The notes below the pieces were generated by a model that worked only from the letters and a program-made list of their open reading frames with translations, did not search any database and was not told where the DNA came from. Of a stretch of 64,000 nucleotides of DNA, positions 62,571-64,000 are shown one piece after another. Every line of letters begins with the position of its first letter. The first letter of the stretch is position 1. The translations under genes were made by a program, and so were the position numbers. Origin of the DNA: CADCTB01 sp963768975 (GTDB lineage Bacteria > Actinomycetota > Acidimicrobiia > Acidimicrobiales > AC-14). Location: contig CAVYKB010000013.1 of the NCBI GenBank assembly GCA_963768975.1, positions 248,001 through 312,000 of the forward strand. The letters run 5' to 3'.

Positions 62571-63950
62571 TCAGTCAACGGGTCGGCTGCCAGGTCCGGC
62601 GGAACCGGCCGGATAGCTGCGGAGCGGAGGCGTCCCCTTCGCCCACTCGTTGACGATCGGCTCGACGATGCGCCAGCACTCCTCGGCCTCGTCCCCGCGG
62701 ATGGCGAGAGCCGGATCGCCCCCGAGGGCTTCCACCAGCAGGCGGGCGTAGGCCGAGAGGTCCTGGGCGGCAAGTGAAAGCTGGAGCTCTGCGGGCTCGA
62801 GGCAGAAGGGATCACCGGCGCCGTTCAGAGCCAGGTCGAGCACCATGCGATCGGGGTTCATCTGGAATACCAACTGGTTGACCGGCGGGTCCCCCTCGTA
62901 CCCGAACACCGGATCCGCCGGCGGCCGGAACCGGATGGCGACCTCTCTCCGGTCGCTGGCCAGCGCCTTGCCGGTACGCAGCGTGAACGGGACGCCCTGC
63001 CAGCGGTCGTTGTCGACGAACAGCGTCACTTCGGCGAACGTCTCGGTCTCGAGCGCAGGGTCGACTCCCTGCTCCCCGGCGTAGTCGGGGAGGTGTCGAT
63101 CGCCGACGGTGCCGGACGCATAGCGGGCCCTGGTCGATGTGGCCGCCACCTCCGCAGGCGTCAGCCGCCGAACCCTCCGTAAGAGTTCGACCTTGCCGTC
63201 CCTTAGGTCCTTTTCGTTGAGGGCCTCCGGCTTCTCCATGGCCACGAGACACAGCAGCTGCAGCAGATGGTTCTGGATCATGTCCCGAAGCGCCCCGGTC
63301 CGGTCGTAGTACCCGGCGCGGCCTTCCAGTGCGACCGTCTCGTCCCACACGATGTCTACGCCGACGACGTAGTCCCGATTCCACGCCGGTTGGAACAAGG
63401 GGTTGGCGAAGCGGACGCCGAGGATGTTCTGGACGGTCTGCTTGCCCAGGAAATGGTCCATGCGGAACACCGCCTCCTCGGCGTAGTGCCGGTGAAGGAG
63501 CTCGTTGAGCGCCTTCGCAGAGGCAAGGTCGGTGCCGAAAGGCTTCTCGACGACCAGCGTGCCGCCGGCAGAGCAACCGATCGACGCGAGCGCTTCGATC
63601 GCTGGTGCGAAGACGCTCGGCGGGAGGGCGAGATAGGCGAGGGAGCGATGGGCATCGGACCCGAAGGCGGCAGCGAGCACCGCGGGATCGGCGACATCGC
63701 CGGCGACGTAGGAGAGCCGCTCGACCAAGGCGTGCCGCACGGCGACGGCGAGGTTTGGCGCGTGCCGGGCGAGCCGCTCTTCTGCATGCCGGCGGAATGT
63801 GACGTCGTCCCATGGCTCGCGGGCCACGCCCACGACGGTCAGGTCGTCAGGGAGGAAACCTGCGGTTGCAAGCTCAGCCAAGGCGACGAGCAGGTACCGA
63901 CCGGTAAGGTCACCGGTGGCACCGAGGATCACCAGACGGCGTGCGGTCAT
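62571..63950 (-). CDS. zwf: glucose-6-phosphate 1-dehydrogenase
   Basis: Zwf makes 6-phosphogluconolactone from glucose 6-phosphate using NADP+. It has 459 residues. The N-terminal motif LGATGDLTGRYLL binds cofactor. The catalytic His lies in FRMDHFLGKQTVQN (RIDHYLGK family motif). The C-terminal beta domain has VPFTLRTGKALAS. It is slightly shorter than E. coli Zwf (491). The ATG at 63950 is preceded closely by the stop of the next gene upstream. Confidence 0.94.
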   Translation of the reverse strand: MTARRLVILGATGDLTGRYLLVALAELATAGFLPDDLTVVGVAREPWDDVTFRRHAEERLARHAPNLAVAVRHALVERLSYVAGDVADPAVLAAAFGSDAHRSLAYLALPPSVFAPAIEALASIGCSAGGTLVVEKPFGTDLASAKALNELLHRHYAEEAVFRMDHFLGKQTVQNILGVRFANPLFQPAWNRDYVVGVDIVWDETVALEGRAGYYDRTGALRDMIQNHLLQLLCLVAMEKPEALNEKDLRDGKVELLRRVRRLTPAEVAATSTRARYASGTVGDRHLPDYAGEQGVDPALETETFAEVTLFVDNDRWQGVPFTLRTGKALASDRREVAIRFRPPADPVFGYEGDPPVNQLVFQMNPDRMVLDLALNGAGDPFCLEPAELQLSLAAQDLSAYARLLVEALGGDPALAIRGDEAEECWRIVEPIVNEWAKGTPPLRSYPAGSAGPGSRPVD

Positions 63951-63954
63951 GGGC

Positions 63955-64000
63955 TCAGTGCAGCGCCCGGGCCAGGTTCATGCCGCTGGACACCACGCCG
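63955..64000 (-). CDS. C-terminal end of an unknown gene
   Basis: On the minus strand the frame ending TGA at 63955-63957 reads GVVSSGMNLARALH before the stop. Only about 14 codons are in the window. The gene lies 4 nt upstream of zwf and is probably in its operon. The product is not identifiable. Confidence 0.35.
   Translation of the reverse strand, partial: GVVSSGMNLARALH

Overview
The window looks like chromosomal DNA of a high-GC actinobacterium. By eye the GC content is near 70 percent and third codon positions are almost all G or C. The gene content is actinobacterial: the GlgE glucan pathway (glgP, glgE, treS, maltokinase, glgB), an ergothioneine pair (egtB, egtD), GatCAB, a PASTA-domain Ser/Thr kinase, ClassII (GlpX) fructose bisphosphatase, and an F-type ATP synthase whose alpha subunit has a mycobacterial-style charged tail. 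My best guess is the class Acidimicrobiia, but that is inference. I see no tRNA, rRNA, CRISPR array, insertion sequence or prophage. Several short same-type G or C homopolymer indels break otherwise perfect genes, which suggests an uncorrected draft or metagenome assembly.

Layout. 1-4.8 kb: end of the ATP synthase operon (atpH partial, atpA, atpG, atpD, atpC) closed by a strong hairpin. 4.8-12.2 kb: a DUF559/AbiEi-like protein, a 2H phosphoesterase-GNAT fusion, a secreted M23 peptidase, glpX, a zinc-ribbon protein, a J-domain protein, a small hydrolase and an MFS transporter. 12.2-22.2 kb: an Nfu-type Fe-S protein, then the glycogen/maltosyl pathway, with glgP divergent from an overlapping glgE-treS-mak-glgB operon. 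Mak and glgB carry three frameshifts. 22.2-28 kb: cysteine desulfurase plus mnmA (tRNA 2-thiouridine), a membrane protein, ligA and a MOSC protein. 28-35.4 kb: secreted and lipoprotein hypotheticals, a HIT protein, the PASTA kinase, an SDR and an SCP2 protein, and an esterase. 35.3-40.6 kb: a minus-strand set of DUF4331 protein, TPR protein, NicO-type metal transporter and an upstream hypothetical. 40.7-43.9 kb: gatC-gatA-gatB with a very large inverted repeat between gatC and gatA. 43.9-51.5 kb: a monooxygenase-like protein, two large secreted repeat proteins with LARTG sorting-type motifs, egtB-egtD and ilvD. 51.5-55.2 kb: ilvB-ilvN-ilvC behind a leader peptide and attenuator. 55.2-64 kb: unknown small genes, a divergent pair of paralogous secreted proteins, a methyltransferase and kinase-like pair, glyoxalase-like, DUF421 and MscS membrane proteins, and zwf.

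How the genes fit together. TreS, maltokinase, GlgE and GlgB convert trehalose to maltose, maltose 1-phosphate and branched alpha-glucan, and GlgP degrades the product. GlpX and Zwf feed gluconeogenesis and the pentose phosphate route. IlvD and IlvBNC make branched-chain amino acids. IscS-like desulfurase, MnmA and Nfu share sulfur and Fe-S chemistry.

Regulation. At least a dozen genes have a TAnnnT box exactly 6-7 nt before the start codon, the spacing expected for leaderless transcripts; several start-codon choices here rest on it. Operons are tightly packed with ATGA/GTGA overlaps. The most unusual non-coding signals are a repeated head-plus-hairpin element found after the stop codons of glgP, ilvB and the PASTA kinase, the gatC-gatA hairpin, and a possible upstream ORF overlapping the start of the first LARTG protein.
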